Shown here piece by piece: positions 16,290 through 24,327 of a stretch of 64,000 bases of DNA; the stretch's first letter is position 1; each line of letters opens with the position of its first letter. Both the position numbers and the translations under genes were made by a program. This DNA is from Microbispora hainanensis. GTDB taxonomy: Bacteria; Actinomycetota; Actinomycetes; Streptosporangiales; Streptosporangiaceae. The stretch spans positions 1,674,001 to 1,738,000 of the forward strand of contig NZ_CP108086.1 in NCBI RefSeq assembly GCF_036186745.1, in the 5' to 3' direction. The notes below the pieces were generated by a model. That model worked only from the letters and a program-made list of their open reading frames with translations, made no database searches and was not told the DNA's origin.

Positions 16290-17303
16290 ATGACCGAGAC
16301 GGCGGACCGGGCCGGGATCCGGCTGACCCAGCAGGCACACGGAGGCGGCTGCGCCTGCAAGATTCCCCCGGGTGAGCTGGAGAGCATCGTGGCCGGGCTC
16401 GTGGCCCCCGACCCCTCGGCGTACGCGAACGAACTGGTCATCGGGCTGGACGACGGCGACGACGCGGCCGTGGTCAGGATCGAGGGCGGCCGGGCGGTCG
16501 TCGCCACCGCCGACTTCTTCACGCCCGTCGTGGACGACCCGTACGACTGGGGGCGCATCGCGGCGACCAACGCGCTGTCCGACGTGTACGCGGTGGGCGG
16601 CGAGCCGGTCGTGGCGGTGAACCTGCTGGGCTGGCCCAGGGAGAGGCTGGCCATGGACCTCGCCAGGGAGGTGCTGCGCGGGGGCCTGGACGTGGCGCGG
16701 GCGGCGGGCTGCCACGTCGCGGGCGGGCACAGCATTGACGACCCCGAGCCCAAGTACGGCATGGCGGTCACCGGCCTGGCCGACCCCGACCGGCTGCTGC
16801 GCATCGACGCGGGACGGGCGGGGACGCCGATCTCCCTCACCAAACCGCTCGGCGTGGGCGTGCTCAACACGCGGCACAAGGCGACCGGAGAGGTGTTCCC
16901 GCAGGCGGTCGAGGTCATGACGACGCTCAACCGGGACGCCTCGCGGGCGGCGCTGGAGGCGGGGGCGAGGTGCGCGACCGACGTGACCGGATTCGGTCTG
17001 CTCGGCCATCTCTACAAGCTGGCCAGGGCGAGCGGCGTCACGGCGGTGGTCGACGTGGCGGCCGTGCCCTACCTGGAGGGTGCACGGCAGGCGGTGCACG
17101 ACGGCTACGTCAGCGGCGGCACCCGCCGCAATCTGGAGTGGGTCCGCGCCCATCTCGATCCTGGCCGCTTCGGGGAGGAGGACCTGCTCCTGCTGGCCGA
17201 CGCCCAGACCTCGGGCGGCCTGCTGGTCGCCGGCGAGATCCCCGGCGCGCCGGTCGTCGGCGTACTCGTCCCGGCCGGGGACGCCGCGATCCGGCTCGCC
17301 TGA
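16290..17303 (+). CDS. selD: Selenide, water dikinase SelD (selenophosphate synthase)
   Basis: SelD makes selenophosphate from selenide and ATP, the selenium donor for SelA. I prefer ATG 16290 (337 residues), which gives the usual short N-terminus; GTG 16257 would add 11 residues. The catalytic segment GGGCACK has Cys21 at the position that is Cys or Sec in the family, followed by Lys24. So this SelD is not itself a selenoprotein. ATP-binding Asp-rich stretches are present (GLDDGDDAAVVR and ATADFFTPVVDDPYDWGRI), as are GGHSIDDPEPKYG and TDVTGFGLLGHL. The gene stands divergent from selC, forming a compact sel locus with selBA 3 kb away. Confidence 0.97.
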   Translation: MTETADRAGIRLTQQAHGGGCACKIPPGELESIVAGLVAPDPSAYANELVIGLDDGDDAAVVRIEGGRAVVATADFFTPVVDDPYDWGRIAATNALSDVYAVGGEPVVAVNLLGWPRERLAMDLAREVLRGGLDVARAAGCHVAGGHSIDDPEPKYGMAVTGLADPDRLLRIDAGRAGTPISLTKPLGVGVLNTRHKATGEVFPQAVEVMTTLNRDASRAALEAGARCATDVTGFGLLGHLYKLARASGVTAVVDVAAVPYLEGARQAVHDGYVSGGTRRNLEWVRAHLDPGRFGEEDLLLLADAQTSGGLLVAGEIPGAPVVGVLVPAGDAAIRLA

Positions 17304-17350
17304 CATCCCTGGCCCGCCCGGAACGGCGGTGAAGTGGTAGACCCGGTGAC

Positions 17351-17890
17351 ATGCGACCTGAGCCCGGCGAGGTGCTGCATTTTTCCGAGGACCCCGAGAT
17401 CACCCGATTCGTCCCGCACGTGGCCGCCACCGCACGGCAGCCGGAGGCGTACGTCTGGGCGGTGACGGCCGAGCGCTGCCCCGACTACTGGTTCCCCCGC
17501 CAGTGTCCGCGGGCCATGGCCTGGACGACCCCGGCGACCACCGGCGACGACCGCGACCGGATCATCGGGCCGGGCTGCGGCGAGCGGGTCCACGCCATCG
17601 AGTACGGCTGGCTGGAGGCGTTCCTGAGCGTCCGCCTGTACGCCTACCGCTTCCCGGCGGAGAAGTTCGTCCCGTTCGGGGAGCCGGTGCCGAGCGCGGT
17701 GGTCGCCACCGAGCCCGTCACACCCCTCGGGCCGCCCGAACCCGTCGGCGACCTGCTGCGGCTGCACGAGGAGGCCGGCATCCAGCTCAGGGTGCTGGAC
17801 AACCTCTGGCCGTTCTGGGACGCGGTGACCACCAGTTCCCTGGGCTGGAGCGGCATCCGCCTCCGCAACGCCCGCCCCCACCCGGCTTAG
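17351..17890 (+). CDS. Conserved hypothetical protein (DUF6886-like)
   Basis: The protein has 179 residues and starts MRPEPGEVLHFSEDPEITRF. This opening, followed by FVPHVAATARQPEAYVWAV and CPDYWFPRQCPRAMAW, belongs to a widespread actinobacterial and firmicute family of unknown function. I match it to DUF6886 from memory, so the name is provisional. It has no signal peptide or membrane segment. It starts 47 bp after selD on the same strand and might be read with it, although the family is also found far from sel genes. Confidence 0.75.
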   Translation: MRPEPGEVLHFSEDPEITRFVPHVAATARQPEAYVWAVTAERCPDYWFPRQCPRAMAWTTPATTGDDRDRIIGPGCGERVHAIEYGWLEAFLSVRLYAYRFPAEKFVPFGEPVPSAVVATEPVTPLGPPEPVGDLLRLHEEAGIQLRVLDNLWPFWDAVTTSSLGWSGIRLRNARPHPA

Positions 17891-17899
17891 CCGAGCGCG

Positions 17900-18547
17900 T
17901 CAGGCGTTGTTCAGGTAGGTGAGGACGGCGAGCACGCGGCGGTTGTTGTTGCCGTCGTCGGTGATGCCGAGCTTGCCGAAGATCGACGTCGTGTGCTTGC
18001 TGATGGCGCTCTCGCTGAGGAAGAGCCGCTGGCCGATGGCCTGGTTCGACAGCCCCTCCGCCATGAGGCCGAGCACGTCGTGTTCGCGTTCGGTGAGCCG
18101 TTCGAGCCGCCGGTTGGACGTCCCGCTGGACAGCAGCTTGGCGATGACGGCCGGGTCCATGGCGGTCCCGCCGCCTGCCACCCGCTCCAGGGCGTCCACG
18201 AACTGATCGGCGTCGAACACGCTCTCCTTGAGGAAATAGCCGATGCCGCCCGTGCCGTCGGCGAGGAGTTCACGGGCGTAGAGCTGTTCGACGTGCTGGG
18301 AAAGGATCAGGATCGGCAGCCCCGGCACCTGGCGACGGGCTTCGAGAGCCGCCCGCAGGCCCTCGTCCGACTGGGTCGGCGGCATGCGGACGTCGACGAC
18401 CGCGACGTCCGGCCGCTGGGTCAGCAGCATGTCGAGCGTCTCGGGCCCGGTGGTCGCCGTCGCCACCACCTGGTGTCCGTACGCCTCCAGGAGGCGGACC
18501 ATCCCGTCGCGCAGGAGGTAGAGGTCTTCGGCTACAACGATTCGCAT
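17900..18547 (-). CDS. NarL/LuxR-type response regulator
   Basis: The protein has 215 residues. The receiver domain is residues 1-120, with the acidic pocket at E7-D8, the phosphoacceptor Asp in VAVVDVRMPP and a Lys in YFLKESV. The C-terminal LuxR helix-turn-helix reads LTEREHDVLGLMAEGLSNQA, then SESAISKHTTSIFGKLGI. It is the partner of the kinase gene just upstream, and the two overlap by 16 bases. Stop codons of this gene and the DUF6886-like gene are 9 bp apart, so transcription converges here. Confidence 0.95.
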   Translation of the reverse strand: MRIVVAEDLYLLRDGMVRLLEAYGHQVVATATTGPETLDMLLTQRPDVAVVDVRMPPTQSDEGLRAALEARRQVPGLPILILSQHVEQLYARELLADGTGGIGYFLKESVFDADQFVDALERVAGGGTAMDPAVIAKLLSSGTSNRRLERLTEREHDVLGLMAEGLSNQAIGQRLFLSESAISKHTTSIFGKLGITDDGNNNRRVLAVLTYLNNA

Positions 18548-19791
18548 GGCACGACCATTCTGACGTGGGTCGGACCGCCCGCCGGGCTGGTGATCTCCAG
18601 GGTGCCGTCGAAGGTCGCGAGGCGGCGGCGGAGCCCGTCGAGCCCGCCCCCCGCCCGCGCCCCGGCACCGCCCCTGCCGTCGTCCGCCACGTCGACGACG
18701 ATGCCCTCGTCGGTGCGGGCGATGGAGATCCCGGCGTGGGTCGCGCGGGCGTGCTTGGCCGCGTTGGTGAGCAGTTCGGCGACGCCGAAATAGAGGGCGG
18801 ACTCGATCGGCGGGTCCAGGCGCAGGCCGAGATCGACGCTGACGGTGGTTTCGAGAGGGCTGTCCAGGGCGAGAGCGCGTACGGCATCGACCAGCCCGCG
18901 CTCGGTCAGCAGCGGCGGGCTGATGCCCCTGACCAGGTCGCGGAGCTCGGCCAGGGACGCGGTGGCCCCCGCTCGCGCCTCCCGCAGCAGCGCCTTGGCC
19001 CGGTCGGGGTCGGTCTCCATCAGCTTCTCCACGGTCGCCAGGGACATCCCGAGCGCGACCATGCGCGCCTGCGCTCCATCGTGCAGGTCGCGCTCGATGC
19101 GCCGGATCTCGGCGGCCTGCGCGACCGTCGTGTCCGCGCGCTGGGCCGTCAGCTCGTCCACCCGGTCGGCCAGCGCCATCGCCGGCGACGGCCGCAGGAA
19201 CCGGACGGCCACCGGGCGGACCGGCCGCCAGGCGTACGGCGCGGCGCAGGCCGCCACGACCACGCCGAGCACCCCGATGAGGCGCATGGAGGGCGCCGGG
19301 TGAGCGAACCCGACGACCGCCACCACGACTCCGGCCGGTGGGACGGCCGCGACCAGCCCCATGGTGAACGGGGCGATCAGTGCGAAGCGCAGGTCACGCC
19401 AGGTGGCGGGATCGCTCCGCCAGAGCCGCATCCGCTGGTCCCGGCGCGCGTCCCGGCTGGTGCGCTCGTAGGAGAATCCGTTCCACCAATATCCGGTCGA
19501 CATGCGCACCACCGGCCCGGCCTGCCGATATCCGGGCGGAATGACGGTGCCCGTCCACTTCGCCACGAGGGAACGGGTCATCCGGCAGACCGGGCGCGCC
19601 AGGGCGAGCGTGCCGACGGACGCCCACAGGACCGGCGCTATCGCCGGCCACGGGTTGCCGCCCCACCACCACATCCACAGCCCTGCGGCGGCGGCCCACA
19701 CGGCCGGGACCAGCATGCTCACGACCAGCACGACGCACGATCGCACGAATCCCACGGCGGCGCTCGCCGCCCACGACAGCGGCTGTCGCAT
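18532..19791 (-). CDS. Sensor histidine kinase (HisKA_3 type)
   Basis: The protein has 419 residues from ATG 19791, chosen because GAAGGAACAAGG precedes it; ATG 19812 would add seven residues. It has four to six membrane helices: two near the N-terminus (residues 10-60), then a pair at about 150-210. This looks like a sensor with little extracytoplasmic sequence. The dimerisation box RRIERDLHDGAQARMVALGM carries the phosphorylated His. The ATPase N-box is LLTNAAKHA, and DDGRGG and GGLDGLRRRL form the G-boxes. It works with the overlapping NarL-type regulator. The divergent membrane gene at 20006 may be its target. Confidence 0.93.
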   Translation of the reverse strand: MRQPLSWAASAAVGFVRSCVVLVVSMLVPAVWAAAAGLWMWWWGGNPWPAIAPVLWASVGTLALARPVCRMTRSLVAKWTGTVIPPGYRQAGPVVRMSTGYWWNGFSYERTSRDARRDQRMRLWRSDPATWRDLRFALIAPFTMGLVAAVPPAGVVVAVVGFAHPAPSMRLIGVLGVVVAACAAPYAWRPVRPVAVRFLRPSPAMALADRVDELTAQRADTTVAQAAEIRRIERDLHDGAQARMVALGMSLATVEKLMETDPDRAKALLREARAGATASLAELRDLVRGISPPLLTERGLVDAVRALALDSPLETTVSVDLGLRLDPPIESALYFGVAELLTNAAKHARATHAGISIARTDEGIVVDVADDGRGGAGARAGGGLDGLRRRLATFDGTLEITSPAGGPTHVRMVVPCESL

Positions 19792-20005
19792 CCTTGTTCC
19801 TTCGTGCTCCATGACCCCGGTCCCCGATGTGTCCCGAAATGCGCCGATCCGGCGTGGTGTCTCCACTGTGCACCGCGCTGAGCCTGGTCACCATCGGCTC
19901 GGCCCGGGAGTGGGTCTGGCCCCACCCCTCCGTACGTCCAGACGCATACCGCGCCGCCCATGCCCTCCCTAGCGTCGAGATCACGACAACAAGGAGGAAA
20001 AAGAC

Positions 20006-20416
20006 ATGACCACCATCGACAACACCCACGCCCACAAGGCCTTCGACCTGGCGAGGAAGTGCGTCACGCTCTCCGGCGTGATCTGCGCCGTCACACTCGC
20101 GACGGTCGTCGTGATGTCGATCGCCGATCACCCGGGCACCCCGTTCATGTGGGCCAGGGCCGCCATCTTGCTCGCCATCGCCCCGATGCTCCACCGGATG
20201 ATCGCGCGTGCTTCGCAGGGCTCGCGGCGCAGCTTCGAGCGTATGCGCGTCATCACCGTCACGATGCCGATCGCGATCATCGGCGTCGACCTGATCCCCG
20301 GCATCTGCCCGATGTGGTACGCCGTGCTGCAGGCCGTGAGCGTCCTGCCCCTGGTCGCGGTCGCGTTCATCCTCAACGGCTCCGGCCCCCGCGCCGCCTT
20401 CCCCAAGACCCGCTGA
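20006..20416 (+). CDS. Small four-helix membrane protein of unknown function
   Basis: The protein has 136 residues from ATG 20006, with a strong ribosome binding site, AAGGAGGAAAAAGAC. Four hydrophobic helices can be seen at about residues 20-40, 48-66, 82-102 and 105-125, with short charged loops. No motif is recognisable. It is divergent from the HisKA_3 kinase gene (about 215 bp between starts), an arrangement often seen when a two-component system controls a membrane protein. That link is inference. Confidence 0.8.
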   Translation: MTTIDNTHAHKAFDLARKCVTLSGVICAVTLATVVVMSIADHPGTPFMWARAAILLAIAPMLHRMIARASQGSRRSFERMRVITVTMPIAIIGVDLIPGICPMWYAVLQAVSVLPLVAVAFILNGSGPRAAFPKTR

Positions 20417-20438
20417 CCGGCCCGGCCGTCCGTGCCTC

Positions 20439-21782
20439 CTACACGCGGGCCCGCACGGCGGGGTCACCCGGCGGGTACGCGACAGGCCGTCCGGACAACG
20501 GGAAGACCGCACGTAGCCTCGCGCCCGGGCTGTGCGGAACCACCTGGAGGGTCCCCCCGTGAGCCCGCGCGATATCCCTGGCGATCGGCAGCCCCAGCCC
20601 TGAGCCTCCCGTGTCCCGGGTGCGGGCGTGGTCCAGGCGGGTGAATCGGTCGAAGACGGTGGTGTGGTGTTCCGGAGGGATGCCGGGGCCGTCGTCCACG
20701 ACGTCGAGGACCGCGTGGTCGCCCGACGACGTGAGGGTGACGTGGACCGACGTGGAGGCGTGGCGGACCGCGTTGTCGACGAGGTTCGCCACAAGACGGC
20801 GGAGTTGATCGGCGGAGCCGTCGAGGAGCAGGTCAGGGGTGAGGTCAAGGTGCACGTGGACGTCCGGACGAGGGCGTTTGCGGACGGCCTCCTCGGCGAC
20901 CACCTGGGCCAGGTCGAGTTCCTCGGCCCGCGACAGGGGTTCGCCCGCGTCGAGCCGGGCCAGCAGGAGGAGGTCGGCGGCAAGGGACTGGAGGCGTGCG
21001 ACATCGTCCAGTGCCGCGGTCGCCAGCGCCTTTTCGGCGGGCCGGGCCAGCTCCAGCCGGGTTCGCAGGATCGCCAGTGGGCTGCGCAGTTCGTGTGCGG
21101 CGTCGGCGACGAACTGCCGCTGCGCGTCGACGGAGGTCTGCAGCCGGTCGAGGGTCGCGTTGACGGTGCGGGCCAGTGCCGCGATCTCGTCCCGGGTGTC
21201 CGGCTCCGGCACGCGTTCGTGCAGGCCGTTCGCGGTGATGTCGGCGACCTTCGACCTGATCGCCGAGACCGGGCGGAGCACTCGGCCGACCGCCATCCAG
21301 GTGAACAGCGCGACCACCGCGAGGAGCGCCGGCACCCCCCAGATCAGCAGGTTCCTGAGCGTGGTCATCGCCGCCAGGGCGGGTGCCCTGGAGGCTCTTC
21401 CGGTGACGGTGACCGGGCCTTCCTCGGTCTCGAACGTCCGTCTGACCACGAGCACGGCCTCGTCGGGCGGGCCGTCGTCTTCGCCGGTGGCGGCCGAGCC
21501 CGGCATCGGTCCCTTCTCTCCCGGCGGCACCACTCCTTTTCCGAGCGGTGGCGCCGTTCCCTTTTCGAACGGTGGCACCGTTCCCTTTTCGTCCACCACG
21601 CCACCCGGCCCCGACTCCGCCTTCAGTATTTGCATCTGTTTCTTGGCGTCGTTCGCCGCCAGCTCCTTGGTGGAGGCCGTCAGGCTCGAGTCCAGCGCGG
21701 TGAAAAGCGCGATCGAGGCCAGGCAGAGCGCCGCCGCCACCGCCGCGGTGGCCGTCAGCGTCGTGCTCAGACGCACTCCCAT
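20439..21782 (-). CDS. HAMP-containing sensor histidine kinase (OmpR partner)
   Basis: The protein has 447 residues. One membrane helix at residues 8-30, an extracytoplasmic domain of about 110 residues with an unusual repeat (EKGTVPPFEKGTAPPLGKG), and a second helix at about 147-167 are followed by a HAMP linker. The H-box is FVADAAHELRSPLAILRTRL, the N-box NLVDNAVRHA, and DDGPGI and GGSGLGLPIARDIA form the nucleotide-binding motifs. It starts one base after the response regulator's stop. The Lys/Pro-rich repeat lies in the sensor part and may be the ligand region. The signal is unknown. Confidence 0.95.
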   Translation of the reverse strand: MGVRLSTTLTATAAVAAALCLASIALFTALDSSLTASTKELAANDAKKQMQILKAESGPGGVVDEKGTVPPFEKGTAPPLGKGVVPPGEKGPMPGSAATGEDDGPPDEAVLVVRRTFETEEGPVTVTGRASRAPALAAMTTLRNLLIWGVPALLAVVALFTWMAVGRVLRPVSAIRSKVADITANGLHERVPEPDTRDEIAALARTVNATLDRLQTSVDAQRQFVADAAHELRSPLAILRTRLELARPAEKALATAALDDVARLQSLAADLLLLARLDAGEPLSRAEELDLAQVVAEEAVRKRPRPDVHVHLDLTPDLLLDGSADQLRRLVANLVDNAVRHASTSVHVTLTSSGDHAVLDVVDDGPGIPPEHHTTVFDRFTRLDHARTRDTGGSGLGLPIARDIARAHGGTLQVVPHSPGARLRAVFPLSGRPVAYPPGDPAVRARV

Positions 21783-21783
21783 G

Positions 21784-22452
21784 TCAGCCCTCCAGCCGGT
21801 AGCCCACGCCCCGCACGGTCTTCAGCGTCGTCCGTCCGAACGGTTTGTCGATCTTGCGGCGCAGCGCGCTGATGTAGACCTCGACGACGTTCGAATCGCC
21901 GTCGTACGCGAAGTCCCATGCCTGGGCGAGCAGCTCGGCCTTGGTCATGACCTCGCCCGCGTGCCGCGCCAGGCAGTGCAGGATCGCGAACTCCTTGGGC
22001 GTCAACGCGATCTGCACGTCCCCGCGACTGCACTTCAGCCCCGCCGGATCGACCCGGAGGTCCCCGACGGTCAGCGTCGTCGGCCGCTCCCGCACCTTGC
22101 GCCGGGCCAGTGCTCTCAGCCGCGCCAGCAATACGACGTACGAAAACGGCTTGGTCAGATAATCGTCCGCGCCGATGTCCAGCGCCTCCGCCTCGTCGTA
22201 CTCCCCGTCCTTCGCGGTCAGCATGAGGATCGGCGTCCAGTTTCCGGCCTCCCGCAGCTTCGCGCAGACTCCGTAGCCGTGCAGCAGCGGCAGCATCACA
22301 TCCAGCACGATCACGTCGTACGAATGCTCGGTCGCCATCCACAGGCCCTCGCGCCCGTCGTGAGCGAGATCGACCGCGAAGCCCTCTTTGGTCAGGCCGT
22401 CTTTGAGCAGCTCGGTCAGCCTGCGTTCGTCTTCCACCAGAAGTAGGCGCAC
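21784..22452 (-). CDS. OmpR-family response regulator
   Basis: The protein has 222 residues from GTG 22452 (VRLLLVEDERRL). Translation could also begin further upstream. The receiver domain has the acidic pair E7-D8, the phosphoacceptor in IVLDVMLPL and [12 protein letters not shown]. The winged helix carries ALTPKEFAILHCLARHAGEV and SNVVEVYISALRRKI. It is followed directly by its kinase. A direct repeat with 11-bp period lies in the divergent region towards the exported Lys-rich protein, so that gene is the best candidate target. Confidence 0.94.
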   Translation of the reverse strand: MRLLLVEDERRLTELLKDGLTKEGFAVDLAHDGREGLWMATEHSYDVIVLDVMLPLLHGYGVCAKLREAGNWTPILMLTAKDGEYDEAEALDIGADDYLTKPFSYVVLLARLRALARRKVRERPTTLTVGDLRVDPAGLKCSRGDVQIALTPKEFAILHCLARHAGEVMTKAELLAQAWDFAYDGDSNVVEVYISALRRKIDKPFGRTTLKTVRGVGYRLEG

Positions 22453-22479
22453 CTCAACAGGGTGAAGGTGCGCACCTAA
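22449..22479. promoter_or_regulatory. Inverted repeat in the leader of the OmpR-type regulator gene
   Basis: GCGCACCT and AGGTGCGC form 8-bp arms around 11 bases. The right arm is itself part of the perfect palindrome AGGTGCGCACCT (22468-22479). It overlaps the region just before the regulator's start codon, so it may be an operator or an RNA hairpin affecting translation. Confidence 0.4.
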
Positions 22480-22505
22480 GAGAAACATGAAGATCGTCTT
22501 TGCCT

Positions 22506-22523
22506 CTTCAGGGTCGCTTCAGG
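22506..22523 (+). promoter_or_regulatory. Direct repeat CTTCAGG-N4-CTTCAGG, candidate OmpR-type regulator site
   Basis: Two copies of CTTCAGG are spaced exactly 11 bp apart, the spacing used by OmpR-family dimers. They lie between the divergent regulator gene and the exported protein gene. Confidence 0.55.
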
Positions 22524-22606
22524 TAGGGGAGCCCAAACTCCTGAGCGTTCCGTCAACCGATCACGGCCGGCCCCACGGGCAGGCCGATCCAGGGAGTGAC
22601 CAGAGA

Positions 22607-23203
22607 ATGAGGAAGAGGAGCATGATCCTCGCGGGGGTCATCATGACGGTGGGCCTCGGCATCGGCGGCAGCACGGCCGCGTCCGCGACCTCCACCGGTG
22701 CCCCGAAGCCGGGGGTCGTCTGCGCCGTGAAGGGTGGGCCGACGGCCGCGGAGAAGGGCAAGACCACCGTCAAAGTCGACAAGGACGGCAGGGTCTTCGT
22801 GAACGGCAAGGAGGTCTCGAAGAGTGAGCTGAAGACCCTCTGCGAGAAGCTCCCGCTGCCCGGCAAGGGCGTCGTCTGCATGGTGCACAAGAAGGGCGGC
22901 ACGTTCAGAGGGGACACGATCAGAAGGGTCAAGACCAGGATCGGCAGGGTCTTCGTGGACGGCAAGGAGATCCCGAAGAACAAGCAGAGCGCTCGCTGCC
23001 AGAAGCTCCCGCTGCCCGGCAAGGGCGTCATCTGCATCGTGCACAAGAAGGGCGAGGGCGGCGGGTTCGGCACGAGCGACGAGAAGACCTACGTCGACGG
23101 CAAGCCGGTGCACGCCACGTGCCCCCTGCCCAAGAAGCCCGGTAAGGGCATGGACGACGTGCGCGCCGGGGACGACACCCCGGTGATCATCACGCCGAAC
23201 TGA
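22607..23203 (+). CDS. Exported Lys-rich protein with internal repeats
   Basis: The protein has 198 residues from ATG 22607 (MRKRSMILAGVIMTVGLGIG). A signal peptide ends near ASATS. The mature part holds two good repeats of about 45-55 residues and a weaker third. Each has a GRVFV(N/D)GKE segment, one Cys, then LPLPGKGV(V/I)C and VHKKG. It is strongly basic overall. Paired Cys suggest disulfides outside the cell. I recognise no family. It is divergent from an OmpR-type two-component system, with a phased direct repeat between them, which suggests it is induced in response to that system's signal (inference). A clear terminator hairpin follows. Confidence 0.8.
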   Translation: MRKRSMILAGVIMTVGLGIGGSTAASATSTGAPKPGVVCAVKGGPTAAEKGKTTVKVDKDGRVFVNGKEVSKSELKTLCEKLPLPGKGVVCMVHKKGGTFRGDTIRRVKTRIGRVFVDGKEIPKNKQSARCQKLPLPGKGVICIVHKKGEGGGFGTSDEKTYVDGKPVHATCPLPKKPGKGMDDVRAGDDTPVIITPN

Positions 23204-23239
23204 CACACGACTCGCCGCAGGCGGTGACCATCCCATCCG

Positions 23240-23274
23240 AACGTCCCGCCGGCCCACCTCGCCGACGGGACGTT
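23240..23274. terminator. Hairpin terminator between convergent genes
   Basis: AACGTCCCG and CGGGACGTT pair perfectly over 9 bp, with an inner CGGC/GCCG extension, followed by TTTCC. It lies 37 bp after the exported protein stop, and the hydrolase gene ends on the other strand beyond it. Confidence 0.7.
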
Positions 23275-23400
23275 TCCGGCACCTCATCGGCCTGGCCGCC
23301 CGCGGCGTGATGGAGGGTCCAGCAGCCGCTCCCGCCTGAGCCGTGACAGGGCGGTGCCCGGGGTCGCGGCGCCCGGATTCCCGGACGCCGCGACCGTACG

Positions 23401-24153
23401 TCAGGCCGGTCGGCGAAGGTGCCGGGCGAAGAAGCGGACCGCGCTGTCGGCCTCGAACCTGGGCAGTTCCTTGTGCCTGCCCGCGTTGCCGTGCAGCGTC
23501 TTCTCCTTCGAGGCGAAGGCGTCGAACAGGGCGAGAGCGGCCTCGCGCGGGATGTGCTCGTCGTCCCACTGCATGTCGAACTCGATCGGTACGGTGATCT
23601 GCTTCGCCTTCTCGATCAGGACGTCGGGCCAGTGCTGGCCGAAGACCGCGGCCGTGATCCTGGGTTCGACCGCCACCAGCGGTACGCCGATCGCGGTGCC
23701 CATGTTGATGCCGAAGTAGCCGACCGGCCCGTCGGAGCCGATCTCCGGAAGCTCCTGGAGCGCGTCCAGTGCCGCCCGCCATTCGGGCACGGCGAGCTCC
23801 GCCAAATGGGCGTTGTAGCGGACGACGATCGGTCCTTCCGGCTCGCCCGCCGCCCTGGCCCGGAACAGCTCGGCGATCTCCTGCTCGTCGTGCGCCGTAC
23901 GCGGCCGGTCGCCGTGCCCGGGCGCGTCGATGACGGCGACGTGGAAGCCGCAGACGGTCACGAGGAGGCGGGCGCGGCCGGCCATCGCCGGATGCTTCTT
24001 GTGGTTGCCGCCGCCGTGGCCCATCAGGACCAGGGGCGCGCGGCCGGTGCCGGGAGCCGGCGACCAGAGGACTCCGGGGACGTCGCCCACGGTGAAATCA
24101 CGTTCGATCACGCCGTCCGAGGACGACTCGGCGGTGAACCGCAGAGAGTGCAC
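23401..24153 (-). CDS. Alpha/beta hydrolase-fold protein with Asn in place of the nucleophile Ser
   Basis: The protein has 250 residues. GTG 24153 has GAAAGG eight bases upstream, and the same arrangement precedes its paralogue at 41597. Features are an oxyanion-loop segment LVLMGHGGGNHKK, the acid region FDMQWDDEHIP and the C-terminal His in NAGRHKELP. The nucleophile elbow, however, reads GYFGINMG, with Asn150 encoded by AAC, where the paralogue has GYFGMSMG. Without a Ser, Cys or Asp nucleophile, normal ester hydrolysis is doubtful. It may be a binding protein or use another chemistry. It is otherwise intact, so recent decay is not obvious. Neighbours give no clue to a substrate. Confidence 0.85.
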   Translation of the reverse strand: MHSLRFTAESSSDGVIERDFTVGDVPGVLWSPAPGTGRAPLVLMGHGGGNHKKHPAMAGRARLLVTVCGFHVAVIDAPGHGDRPRTAHDEQEIAELFRARAAGEPEGPIVVRYNAHLAELAVPEWRAALDALQELPEIGSDGPVGYFGINMGTAIGVPLVAVEPRITAAVFGQHWPDVLIEKAKQITVPIEFDMQWDDEHIPREAALALFDAFASKEKTLHGNAGRHKELPRFEADSAVRFFARHLRRPA

Positions 24154-24327
24154 AGGTGTTGCCTTTCGGGAGAGTCTTGGCGCTCCCGGCGACACCTACG
24201 TCGATCGCCCGGCCGTGACGGGAAGGGGGAGCACCCACGTCGTTCCTGCGTTCATGGGTCTCACCTCCTCGGCCGGTCACGGTCACCGGCACGCTACCAG
24301 GCTCGCCGATCGTCTCTCCAACCATTT

